DNA of 64,000 nucleotides from Jaapia argillacea MUCL 33604 (taxonomy: Eukaryota > Basidiomycota > Agaricomycetes > Jaapiales > Jaapiaceae), in the NCBI GenBank assembly GCA_000697665.1, contig KL197709.1:241074-305073 (forward strand), read 5' to 3'. Made by a program: the position numbers and the translations under genes. The notes below the pieces were generated by a model. The model saw only the letters and a list, made by a program, of their open reading frames with translations, was not told the DNA's origin and did not search any database. This document shows positions 34,810-45,254 of this stretch, one piece after another (the stretch's first letter is position 1; each line of letters opens with the position of its first letter).

Positions 34810-35991
34810 ATGTCTACGCCACGCCTACCATCCCCACTTGAAAGATGTCCTCCTGAGATCTGCGAACTCATCTTCGTTGACTCTTGCACTGATGGCGGGT
34901 TTACCGGGAGGTCACTCTCCCTCGTCTCGAGGTACATTCGCGAAGCATCGCGAAGCATCGCGAACGACACGATACCAATCAATTACTATCCAAGGTCTTG
35001 ATCAGCTTCAAGGCTTTGTTTCCTCCGCCTCGCCGTTGCCCGCTGAGTTCAGACATGTCCGAAATCTGTTCGTTTCCGGGTGTCCCGATTTGAAGGCGGG
35101 AGGAAGGAAGGTTGGGAAGGTGGACGAGGTAGTATCGAGGCCTATCCCAGTTAACCCGAATGATTTTAATGTGAGGGCCAATGCTTCCTTTAGCCTCTAT
35201 TGATAGACCAAATATGATTGTTACAGAGTCCTACTGTCGTGATAGCTCGGCGTCGACTTCTACAACGAGAGGAAGCACTTTTCCGATTAGAAGCCAGCAA
35301 GAAGACATCGGAAACGTTCAACGAGGTCCTTTCGATCCTTTTGAACCTCATCGCCGACACGCTCGAAACACTCTCCCTCATGTTCTGCAATACACTCCAC
35401 CTTCCACCCCTCCCAGTTCTTACGGATCTCACTATCTGCGGCCGGGCAAGAAATTCACCGATTAGCCTCGCACTTCCGTCGCTGGATCGCCTCCATATCG
35501 TTGGACCATACTACAACAGAGAAGAACTCATCGACATTATCCGATCCGCGCCTTCGCTCACACATATTCGGCTATCGGCTGTACTGAGCAACCTCACGTC
35601 CCTCACTGCCCTATTCAGGTTAATCCTGCATCACCAAGGGCCATTGACCGACCCCGCCCCACATACCATCCAACCCCAACTCCAACGAGTTTTTATACAA
35701 CCTCGGTTTCCTCCACAATTCGGAGGGCCCGGTATGTATAGCAGCATGGGCTACTCCAGTAAACTTCAAAGATTGATTGACTCGTCACTGAAGGTTGATG
35801 AGGGCAGGAGGCTCGTGTTGTTGGACAGTCAGGTTTGGGATGAGGATGTTGATAGGTTGGTTGAAGAGGAGATGGGGCATTGGAAGAGCAGGATGTTGGG
35901 TGGTGAAGGGTGCTGGAGCTCTCCTCGAGCGACGAGTAGTAGCATCGGACACTCGGACGGATGTTTATGTGTACGGATGCGAAAATGTTGA
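34810..35991 (+). pseudogene. F-box protein, central family member 3, frameshifted
   Basis: Two exons, 34810-35170 and 35227-35991, align with the other members. The F-box part is intact (LERCPPEICELIF, TGRSLSLVSRYIREAS). A perfect 10-bp tandem duplication (CGAAGCATCG at 34941-34950 and 34951-34960) shifts the frame right after it. Removing the second copy restores TTRYQSITIQGL and makes exon 1 end in phase with exon 2. Exon 2 keeps LPVLTDLTICG, LPSLDRLHIVGPYY, HIRLSAV and WKSRMLGGEGCW. Either a very young pseudogene or an assembly error. Confidence 0.8.
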
Positions 35992-36298
35992 TATGTCGGG
36001 TTCTGTTTGTTCTATACTTACTATCACGAGCACTGCTCGGTTGCAACTTTGCTTCTTTCGACCTCCCATCGAACCTTACCGAGCGCCGCCTCCTCTCCCT
36101 TACAACGATAAGGGGATTCACATTAGGTTAGCCATTGTATACAACAAGTTACTTACATCACCCACCCACTGGCCATTAGGGAGGACCTCCGAAGGCCTTG
36201 GGTCGCCGACTATAGTTTCACTCCTGCCACTGCCAGACGAAAGCCAGGGGCCTTGAACCTCAATTGCCCAGGTCGGTTTCTCTAGGAACCCCATCGCC
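35992..36298. other. Intergenic, F-box cluster
   Basis: No gene recognised. Confidence 0.35.
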
Positions 36299-37508
36299 AT
36301 GGAAGCACATACATCAGCACCCACCACTCGAGTTGTCCCAAATAATCCCTCGCGATCGTACAATCTCTGTCCACAAGAAATTTGGGAATATATCTTCAAA
36401 CTCGCTTGCGTCGACGGTGGAACGACTGGGAGGTCTCTATCACTCGTCTCAAAAGACTTTCGAGTCGCGTCGCAATCCGCTCGATTTCACTCTGTAGCGA
36501 TCGATGGAGATGAACAAGCGGTCTCGTTTGCTTCGTTGATACGTTCACTACCCCCCGACTTGCGTTGTGTTCGCCACTTTTTCATATCTCAAGGCGAAAC
36601 GCCTGTCACGCTCCCCGTCCCTTGCCAAACAGACACCGTCCGCCCTGCCACCACTACTACGAAACAATCCAGGCCTTTTATGAGTGGTTTCCTTGGTGCT
36701 GTTGGAAAGCGAGGAGCTTCTGGATCTTCCTCAAACGCTAGCGTGAATCAACCTCGTGAGTCACTCACTTCCGTCAATATCAGTTCAATCATCAGCGAAG
36801 GCCTTTTGAACTCTAACCTCCTTAATAGGCGGACCGCCACGACGACCTCCGAATTTTCACAATGCCCTTCTGCGAATCCTCATTCTAATCACTTGCACCC
36901 TTGAAACACTCACCATCGTCGTTCCTCCGCAAGGAAAATTCTACCTGCCCTCGGCTCCCCTCACTGCTCTCGAGGAGTTGACCATCTACGGCGAATGGTA
37001 CCCTGGGAACCTTTCTACGACACCACTGAAGGTGGATCACTTCCCAATGTTGCGATTCCTTCATCTTTCAGCCCCCGCACTTACCGAATCCCATATCTTT
37101 GATATTGTGCGTGTCGCTCCACCATTGACACACCTTCGCCTCTCGGTCGTGGGGCCAAACATTGATTTCCCTGGCCTGGCGAAAGCTCTGGTGGGACGAC
37201 CATCTCCTTATAAAAAGTTCCTCCCTATCCCTCCTCGAGCGTCTCCCAAGATCCTGGTTCTGCCGTGGTCGCATCGTTCACATCTGAACTACTGGGACCA
37301 ATTTGAGCTGGACCGACAACACAACACATCCCCGTCGTTCGTCCGAGAGGATATACAAGCTGAAGTTGTATTTCTACCATCTGGATCAGACTACCTATCC
37401 TATGGAGAATCAGTGGCTCAAGCAAGGGACTATTGGCAAAGTCGAATGAAGGGGAGATTAGGGTGTTGGGATGAAAGTAATCGTGCTTCGAAGATGGTGC
37501 TCAGGTAA
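36299..37508 (+). CDS. F-box protein, central family member 4
   Basis: Exons 36299-36755 and 36829-37508, about 378 residues. Starts with a short polar leader, then LCPQEIWEYIFKLACVDGG, TGRSLSLVSKDFR, SARFHSVAIDG. A Thr/Ser-rich linker with GAVGKRGASGSSS precedes the intron. Exon 2 gives FHNALLRILILITCTLETL, LTALEELTIYGEWY, PMLRFLHLS, PPLTHLRLSVVG and the family C-terminus WQSRMKGRLGCWDE. Predicted SCF substrate receptor. Confidence 0.82.
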
Positions 37509-37719
37509 TAAGGGGCGCTGGCTGCGCACACACTCTTTCGTGATCAACTGCTTCACCATTGGAAGAATTGTGTGTTATTATTATACTACTTAGCCAGAAT
37601 CTCTCTTGTGTGGAGTCAACCGTAAAACTGAGGGAGCGCATCCAAGAGCGCATCACTCCAAGTCTCAACTTTCAACACCTGACCACGTGGCAAATATCCC
37701 CTCCGTCTCCTCCGTCATC

Positions 37720-38896
37720 ATGTTCAAGTCCCAGACTTCCCCCCTCAAGACGAAGGATATTCCAGTGCAGATCATCACATACTCTCCAGTGAACTATTGC
37801 CCCCAAGAAATTTGGCAGCATATATTCGCGCTCGCTTGCTTGGACGATGGCACCACCGGAAGATCGCTTTCGCTGGTATCCAGATACATTCGTCTTGTAT
37901 CACATCCTTTGCGATACCAGTCTATTGCGGTCCATGGACTTCGGCAGTTAATTTCCTTAGCATCCATCCTCGATGCTAATATGACTACTTTACAACCGTT
38001 TCGAGTTCGACATCTTTTCGTTGCCCAGGATGGCGGCTTTCAAATTCGTTCCAGTGCAGCCAGTATAGACCGACCACGGTCGATCATTCGACGTGTGCGA
38101 GATATGATTAGTCCCCGTCCAGCACCTGAGACATCATGTGAGTCATTTCCACCTGGATACTACCTTCAAGTCACCAAACTGCCGAACCATAGTTGTATCG
38201 CCGAGACAATACCCAAACTTCCGTAACACCCTTCTCCGCGTCCTCGCCAATGTAACCGAAACTCTCGAAACCCTCACCATATCCATTCCGCCGGGTTTTG
38301 AGATGTCCTTCCCTCCCAGTCCCCTCACACTGCTCCGAGAGCTGACATTATACGGCCATTGGTACAAGAACTCCCTCTTTCTGATGGTTGGTCCTGACTA
38401 TGTCTTCCCCTCATTACGGAGACTACATCTTGCCGGCTCCTTCTTTTTCGAGGCCCAGGTATATGCGACCCTCCAAGTCTCACCTCTCCTTACACACCTC
38501 CGCCTCTCGGGTCTCGAATATTCTGCCAGCGTGGCCAATATCGTAGCCTCTATCCTACGATTACCATTGGAAGATCACCAGGTCCTCCCAGCTCCACCAG
38601 TATCTCTTCACAAGATACTCGTTCAACGTAGAGATCCTCCCTCTAGGGGCGCAATGGCCTTGAGCCATGATCTGGCCATCGAAACACTGCTGTCCATATG
38701 TTCAAAGCATCCCGAACCCGACAATGGACTCGTCGTTTTGAAATACCGAGAATGGAATCCGGTGCAGGTGCAGGTGGCGGAAGCAAAGGACTTCTGGTTG
38801 AGCAGAGTGGAAGGAGGCCTTGGTTGCTGGGATGAAAGTGAGCGCTGGAGAGCCATGGAGGTTGGAACGGGTCTGTTCTCCATTGGTGATACTTGA
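37720..38896 (+). CDS. F-box protein, central family member 5
   Basis: Exons 37720-38137 and 38193-38896, about 373 residues. Landmarks: YCPQEIWQHIFALACLDDG, TGRSLSLVSRYIRLVS, LRYQSIAVHGL, then in exon 2 FRNTLLRVLANVTETLETL, LTLLRELTLYGHWY, FPSLRRLHLAGSF, LLTHLRLSGLEYS and the end WLSRVEGGLGCWDES. The frame is intact and the intron position matches the paralogs. Confidence 0.83.
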
Positions 38897-39274
38897 TACG
38901 TCAAGATATTTAAATTTAACTAGATTTCCAACTCACATCAGACATTCGTTCCGGCACCGTCCTGAGTCTGTAATAACCCGAGTTGATCTCTTGTCTCTGC
39001 CTGTCATTTTGCCCACGGCACATATTCTGCGAGATGATGCGGGGTCGAGTCTGCTTCTTTCGAATAAAAAAAGACTTCAAGTGCAAAGCTACTTACAATA
39101 TTCAGCCAATGTTCTGTCCATCGTGACTACCTTGGTGCCATCAAGTTGTATGGCCTTGAGGTGTGCGAAGTGCGCACGAGCTCAACACGAGCTGGTTGAA
39201 GCGTGGTTGCGTCATGGTCGTCTCCGGCGCTGGACAACCGTAGCGACACTTAACATCAAAGGGCTCCCTGGGCC
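38897..39274. other. Intergenic, F-box cluster
   Basis: No gene recognised; contains an A-rich run (AATAAAAAAAGAC) near 39063. Confidence 0.35.
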
Positions 39275-40405
39275 ATGGCTCCTCCGCAATCTCTCGAACC
39301 TGGCAGCGAGGAGCAGGATGGTGATAGAGCACCCCACCGATGTCCCAGAGAGATCTGGGAACAAATTTTCAGCTTCGCTTGTTTGGACGGCGGTTCGACA
39401 GGAAGATCGCTTTCACTCGTCTCCAAATACATTCGGGATATCTCACAGTGTGTGCGATATCAATCTATCACCGTTGACGGGGTTTCACGACTGCTTGCCC
39501 TCGCTTCGCTTTTGGAGTCAATCCCCTCCGGATCACGTCGAGTTCGCCATTTGTTAGTCTCCCAAACACCCAAACCACCTACTCCGATATATACCCTGGG
39601 CATCGAACTCCGCAAGCCATCGCTCGCAAGTCGGCTCCGCGACTCCTTTCTTCGCCGCAAGCCTGAGCCCTCCAAGCCCACCCGATCATGTGAGGCACCC
39701 ATTCCTATATCGCGAACTTGGGTTGCGAGCACTAACTTTTTCGCCTCAGTTATCTCCCTCGAAAATTCTCCATCCCTCTGCGATGTGTTATTGCGTGTTT
39801 TGAATGCAATCTCTCATACCATTGAAACACTTGTCATTGTTGTTGCTGCTGGGACCCATATCGCCCTACCTTCCCCTCTTCCAGCTCTCCGAGAGCTGAC
39901 GATATACGGGGGTTGGAATCTAGGTTTCCCTTTGGTACCCGAACCTGGACCGGGTTGCACCTTCCCTCGTTTACGAAGGCTCTACCTCGTTGGCTCATAC
40001 TACACCCCCTCGCAAGTATTCGATACCATTCGCGCTGCGCCGAACCTCACCCATCTCCGCTTCTCCGGGTTGGAGTCCTCTGTAAACGTTCCAAGTGTCG
40101 TACGAGCGATACTCGGGGTTCGGTCAGACTACCACCACCTCCTACCCCATCGCCTTCCCACCATCCCAAAGATGTTGTTACAAGCGAGAGACATGGCACC
40201 TTTCCATTGTGGATGTCATGAGGGACGGGCCCATGATTTCGAGGATGACACTTTGGTGAGATTGGCTGAGCATTATCCAGAGGAGGAGATTGTGGTTTTA
40301 GGGCCTATGTTATGGAACTCGCTATCAGGGCAGGTGCTGGAGGCAAAGCGGTCTTGGCTTGCCGGACTGGAAGGAAGAGTGGGATTTTGGGACGAGACTT
40401 TCTGA
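39275..40405 (+). CDS. F-box protein, central family member 6
   Basis: One open frame of 376 residues, but a 60-nt stretch (GTGAGG...GCCTCAG, about 39690-39749) lies exactly where paralogs have an intron and begins after the same Ser codon; spliced, the protein is 356 residues. Landmarks: RCPREIWEQIFSFACLDGG, TGRSLSLVSKYIRDIS, VRYQSITVDGV, LPALRELTIYGGW, FPRLRRLYLVGSYY, PNLTHLRFSGLES and the end WLAGLEGRVGFWDE. Probable SCF substrate receptor. Confidence 0.82.
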   Translation: MAPPQSLEPGSEEQDGDRAPHRCPREIWEQIFSFACLDGGSTGRSLSLVSKYIRDISQCVRYQSITVDGVSRLLALASLLESIPSGSRRVRHLLVSQTPKPPTPIYTLGIELRKPSLASRLRDSFLRRKPEPSKPTRSCEAPIPISRTWVASTNFFASVISLENSPSLCDVLLRVLNAISHTIETLVIVVAAGTHIALPSPLPALRELTIYGGWNLGFPLVPEPGPGCTFPRLRRLYLVGSYYTPSQVFDTIRAAPNLTHLRFSGLESSVNVPSVVRAILGVRSDYHHLLPHRLPTIPKMLLQARDMAPFHCGCHEGRAHDFEDDTLVRLAEHYPEEEIVVLGPMLWNSLSGQVLEAKRSWLAGLEGRVGFWDETF

Positions 40406-41034
40406 GAGGTGGGTTCAAGCAGCAGCAGAAAGGATCTCGGATCTGGATGCAAAGTCCATCCCCGAATCCGCGATATGAAGTCGAAGTAGCCAGAGGGCTA
40501 TCCAAAATTCTCTGAAGAATGAGGGATCCCATTATCCTCTCCACCATCTTCTATTGTACTCATTCCCGGCTTTCACTCCATATTTACGATTTGCTTCTTC
40601 GTTGACTTGCTCCCCAACTAGCCGTAGTACTACGACTGTAGCTTCATGGTTTCCCTTCGGCGAGCGCAGGTCCATCCACAGTTGCACCTGTAAATTTTCG
40701 CAATCCACCCTTGATCTATCCCCTCCATTACCTCTGGGACCATACTACACTATACAGCATGATTTCAGCCTTCCAAGGGCTTCAGACCGTTGATGAATAC
40801 CTCAAGTTCCAGTCAAACACTTGTAAGTTCGTGACTCAAAACGGGTAGCCACATCACCTAAATCGGAGTTTGAAATCACGCCCATAAATCGTTGCCCACC
40901 AAACCTTGTTTTCCCCTCACATCAACGATAGCGGAAGAAGACATCTCTCGTTTCTCTGTATCCCTCACTCCTGTATAAAAAGTACGACCGACCTCTGCCC
41001 GGTTTTGGGATGCTAACGAGGTGTCCATTGCAGG
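40406..41034. promoter_or_regulatory. Upstream region of RPS12
   Basis: No gene seen. Immediately before the RPS12 start the sequence CATTGCAGG fits an intron acceptor, so a 5' UTR intron, common in fungal ribosomal protein genes, is likely. Confidence 0.4.
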
Positions 41035-41536
41035 ATGTCTGACGCTGGAGATGAAATTCAAGTTGAGGCCCCGGAGGTCGAGGTCACCGCGACTGAGGCT
41101 CCCAAGGGCAAATTGTCCGTTGAAGATGCTCTTCAGGTGAGTGTTGTCGCTGCGGTCGGAGGAGAATTGATTGACCGATCCCTTTTTGACGATATAGCAA
41201 GTTTTGAAGAACGCTCTCGTCCACGACGGTCTTGCTCGTGGCTTACGTGAGTGCGCGAAGGCTTTGGACAAACGCCAAGCCCATCTTTGCGTCCTCGTCG
41301 AAACCTGCACTGAGGCCGAGTACATCAAACTCATCGAAGCCCTTTGCGCCGAGCATAAGATCAACCTCATCAAGGTCGGAGACGCCAAGGTCCTCGGTAC
41401 CTGGGCCGGTCTCTGCAAGATCGATAGGGAGGGCAATCCCCGCAAGGTTGTTGGTTGCTCTTGTGTCGTGGTGAAGGACTATGGTGTTGAGAGTGAGGGT
41501 CTCCACGTCCTTCTTGACTACTTCAAGAACCGCTAG
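41035..41536 (+). CDS. RPS12: Ribosomal protein eS12
   Basis: Small-subunit ribosomal protein eS12 of cytoplasmic ribosomes. Exons 41035-41136 and 41198-41536, about 146 residues, the normal length. After an acidic N-terminus ([15 protein letters not shown]) come [63 protein letters not shown] and [13 protein letters not shown], all typical of eS12. Confidence 0.96.
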
Positions 41537-42034
41537 GTGAGTTCTGGTTCCGAGTGGCTTCTGTGATGACAATACAGACTCCCTCGACGGAGGATTCGTC
41601 CTTTGAGGAAAACCGTCTATCCGGAATCAATTATCTTGTCTGACCTATTATCGGTTGCGATTTTCTTGACGTTTTACTGACCTGATCCTTTAGATTGCAG
41701 ATTCTCGTCGTAGTTACTCTCGTTTGTCCGGACTTCACCGTCTGTGTAATAAAAGCACCTCTGTTCCTCGTCCATTGTCGTTTGAGAGATTTCGTCAGTT
41801 TCTGAGTGTCTCTGAGCTGCATCGCACGATGCAAAGTCTAAAGAGCGACGAATCCTTGTGATAAACGCTCCTGCCTCATTTAGCAAGCGTTTACCCCAAT
41901 GTCCAAACCCCACATCTTTGTGAATTCCGTCATACGCGGGTCGTACTTGGGAGAAACAGTTTTGCTTCTGCAGCCGTTCGGAACGGATTTGCACACTCGC
42001 CACCACCGGGATAGTCTTTCCCGTCACCTTCATT
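41537..42034. other. Intergenic, RPS12 to TMEM135-like gene
   Basis: 3' flank of RPS12 and promoter of the next gene; no RNA or repeat recognised. Confidence 0.4.
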
Positions 42035-44357
42035 ATGGCTGGCGTTCCACTCCAGCGTACCCCGTCCTTCATCGAAATGGCACCCAGACGCGCCATAGCT
42101 TCGTTTGAGAACTTGGTCGCACTTGCTAATTATCAGGAGCGGTTAACGGAGGCTCGGAAGATGGTATGGAGAGATAGGGGTGAACCTGTCGTTGAGTTGG
42201 GGGATTTGTGGGAATGTCTGGAGCATGCAGGCAGGGGAGGATTGAGTATGTATTGTATGCGCCTTGAGTTCTCGGTGATTTGACTTGGTTTGTATAGGAG
42301 CAGGAACCCTCGCATTCAATATCAGAGCAGGAGTGAATCTCTTCCTCCTTGTGTTCAGATTCCGAAAGCTGGCCAAGTCAGTTGTATTTCGCTGCGAATG
42401 ACTCTCGTTTCGGGTTGGCTGATGCTCGGGTCTTGCAATGGAGGAATGAACGGATAGCAGCACTTCGGCATGCGATCTTTGGTTCTGATTCAATTCGTTT
42501 CGCTGCAATGTTAGGTGGGTTTTGGAGTAACTCATGCCTCAGCTTGCGACTGACGACGATATGTCCTAGCTTCGTTTGTCTCCATCTACAAGTTCCTCAT
42601 CAACGCCCTTCCTATGTACTCACCAGTAGAAACTTACACCAAGCGTCACTCGTTTTCTGAGTTTGTCCTCGATGACGCAGAAGACGAGGACGACGTGGAT
42701 TCTGGAAACGCAACCCCTTCCACATCCACTGCCCCACCTTATGAGAAGAGAAGGAGCTCAAGACCCTTGCTATCTGCTCGTCGCCCTCGACTCTCGCTGA
42801 GCGTTACTGCACAACAGATTATGGTCAGGAAGAAGACGAGGAGATGGCATGCAGTAGTTGCTGGCGCTATTGCCGGTGCTGTGGCGATTATGTTCGAGAA
42901 GAAGGGTCGGCGAGTGACGATTGCCCAGCAACTTTTCGTGAGGTGAGTTCAACTCATCGGAATGTTTCTCCTCCGTCCCCCTCATAGGCATCTCATCTAG
43001 AGGACTTCAAGGATCGTATAATGCTCTCTCAACAAAGCACGGTTTCCATATACCTCATGGAGATATCATCGTGTTTGCGCTGATGTACTTCTACTTCTAT
43101 TCCTCTCCGGAGTGAGCTGATCTGCGCATTCAGGTCTGGCCAAATTCTGTATGGCTTTTTGCTTCGCCCCGATACGTTGCCGAGATCCTACAATGTCTGG
43201 TAAGCTGGAACCTTTTCCTCCCCATCGAATCGCTTATCCACGATATGATAAGGGTCGGCCAAGCGTCCAAAGTTCCGATGGAAGCTGTCAAGATGAATCG
43301 TGACCTTGTGCGGACTGGCCAGTTCGATCCTCAGGATGTCGTCAAACTCCTGAAACGACCTGTATGCGCACATTCATTACCCTTGTCTTAGTTTTAGCTA
43401 ACATAATCTTAGGATGTGACACGAAACAATCGTACCGCCCTCTTCTCCATGTACGAGATGGCCACTTCTCCAGAGCCTTCATTCGGACCCGCTTTCGGTC
43501 CTTGCGAAGCAGTACATCCCATGGTGGATTCGTGTACTGCATTGCCTTTCCCCCGTTTCATGGACGTGTTCAAGTGGATGTTCCCTATCTACGGAGCATT
43601 ACATTTTATCCCTATGATCTTATTCAAGAGGAATGCTTTCTTGAAAGCTCCAAAGGATATGCTACTACGCGCTGGTTGGGGTACGACTCGAAGCTCAGCA
43701 TTTTTGGCAACCTTTGTCATAATTTATCAAAGTGACCTTTTACTCCATTGACTCTCACAGTCGCAGTTATGGCTGACGCACTTTCATAACAATCAGCGTA
43801 TTTTTGTCTCAAGCACAATCTTCACTCATTCCTTGTATCACGACAAGCGCTTTCCGCCTACAAGATCCCGCAGCCTCTCATCGATGTTCTGGTTTCGAAG
43901 CCGTCCTTCTGGATTGGGGGTTTACTATCTGGCTTTTCGCTGTTCGTGGAAGAGAAGAGGCGGAGGGGAGAACTTGCGATGTACGTTTTGCCCAAGGGGT
44001 TGGAGAGTGTGTGGGTAATGTTGAGGGGAAAGGGGTTAGTGTTCAACACGGGGAACTTTGGCGAACCTTTGGTGAGCAAGGATGTCAAGCTTTTTGTCTC
44101 GTATGCTAACTTGCTCACTTTGCGTTAGCTCACCGCGATCGGTATGGGAATGGTCATGGTGAGTTGGAACACTTGTCTCGTGGATACATCGTACTCACCA
44201 CACTGTTTCACCTTGATATAGAGTACATACCAGGCAAGTCTTCTGGTGTGGATATATGGTTGTACACTCATCATCAATGCCTCGCTGCCAGAACGACCCA
44301 CAGCACTTGTCCGGCCTTGTACGAAGGGTCATGTACCAATTTATTGGGCCGAATTGA
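42035..44357 (+). CDS. TMEM135-like multi-pass membrane protein
   Basis: Belongs to the transmembrane protein 135 group (related to Tim17-like and peroxisomal membrane proteins); animal TMEM135 acts in mitochondrial dynamics and peroxisomal metabolism, while the fungal role is not established. Twelve exons: 42035-42245, 42298-42376, 42444-42514, 42570-42942, 43001-43084, 43134-43199, 43253-43361, 43413-43731, 43797-44071, 44129-44158, 44222-44233, 44292-44357, about 564 residues. Landmarks: AGTLAFNIRAGVNLFLL, FAAMLASFVSIYKFLINALP, a polar insert with an acidic run, RRWHAVVAGAIAG, EKKGRRVTIAQQLFVRG, ILYGFLLRPDTLPRSYN and WIGGLLSGFSLFVEEKRRR. Exon 11 is 12 nt and is followed by an apparent GC-AG intron (CAG|GCAAGT). 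Confidence 0.85.
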
Positions 44358-44561
44358 GATTTAGGTGTATCGTTATATTCTCAGTCCACTGTATGAACTT
44401 TTTTGAGCTTTGCAGCAAACGTTGCCCCAGAACTCCTGCCTGCTGAGGTCGAACCTTGCATAAGCCACCGAGGTACGATAGCCACGTGGCATTGAAATTT
44501 GGGTTGCGAACCGTCCATCCCAGTGGCCGCCACCTTCCATCACTTTATGACCTTTCACAGC

Positions 44562-45164
44562 ATGTCGTCGTCTTCGTCTACGCCGTCCAAACACGACTCT
44601 GAGACCTTGGAGCAACCCGCGACTCAGGTGTCCTCGACATTCCGACAATTCTCGCATTCATCGTTCGTGTCTCCCAGTCCTGTATACACATATCCTAATT
44701 ATTTTATTCTTCCGAACGAAGGTTGCCTGCGTTCTCACTGGGCGGGTTATGTGCGTCGAATTCGGCCCATTAACGGAAGTACTGTCGCTGAACCACTCTC
44801 CTTTAGTTTTTGCTTCTGGCTTGATCCCGATGACACTTCAGCGGAAATCGTATGTTCCGCCATTCTTACAGAGGGTCGGCTTTGGCGTTGTCCTCTGTGG
44901 GGCAGGATATATCCTCTCTCAAGGGGATGCTGAGAATGGAAGTGGGGTTGCGACTGGTATGTCTTCGGTGCCCAGTGTCATCTACACGTCCTTCACTGAG
45001 ATACCGGATTATCGCATAAATCAGCCTGGTCATTGACCTTTTCATTGCTTCACCTCCGAAAATCCCTCAAATCGCCTCGTCATCCCATGTCACTTGCACT
45101 AGTCGGCGGAACAACAGCGTGTGCTGCTCTTTATGGCAGCGAGTATTTTTTACTACAGTCCTGA
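44562..45164 (+). CDS. AIM19-like small mitochondrial/membrane protein
   Basis: Exons 44562-44681, 44722-44956 and 45025-45164, about 164 residues; a Met at 44547 would add 5. The first exon is Ser/Thr-rich. The core GFGVVLCGAGYILSQGD followed by NGSGVATAWSLTF and the end LALVGGTTACAALYGSEYF matches the fungal AIM19 family of short membrane proteins, where two Gly/Ala-rich segments are hydrophobic. Function is unknown beyond a link to mitochondrial inheritance in yeast. The exon 2 N-terminal part is the least certain. Confidence 0.72.
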
Positions 45165-45254
45165 GTTAGTCCATCCTCGATGAGAATGTTTATATGCATG
45201 TTTCAACCGTGCCCCACAGAAAAATATGCCTCGAATCCCATCCGACTGCAACCC

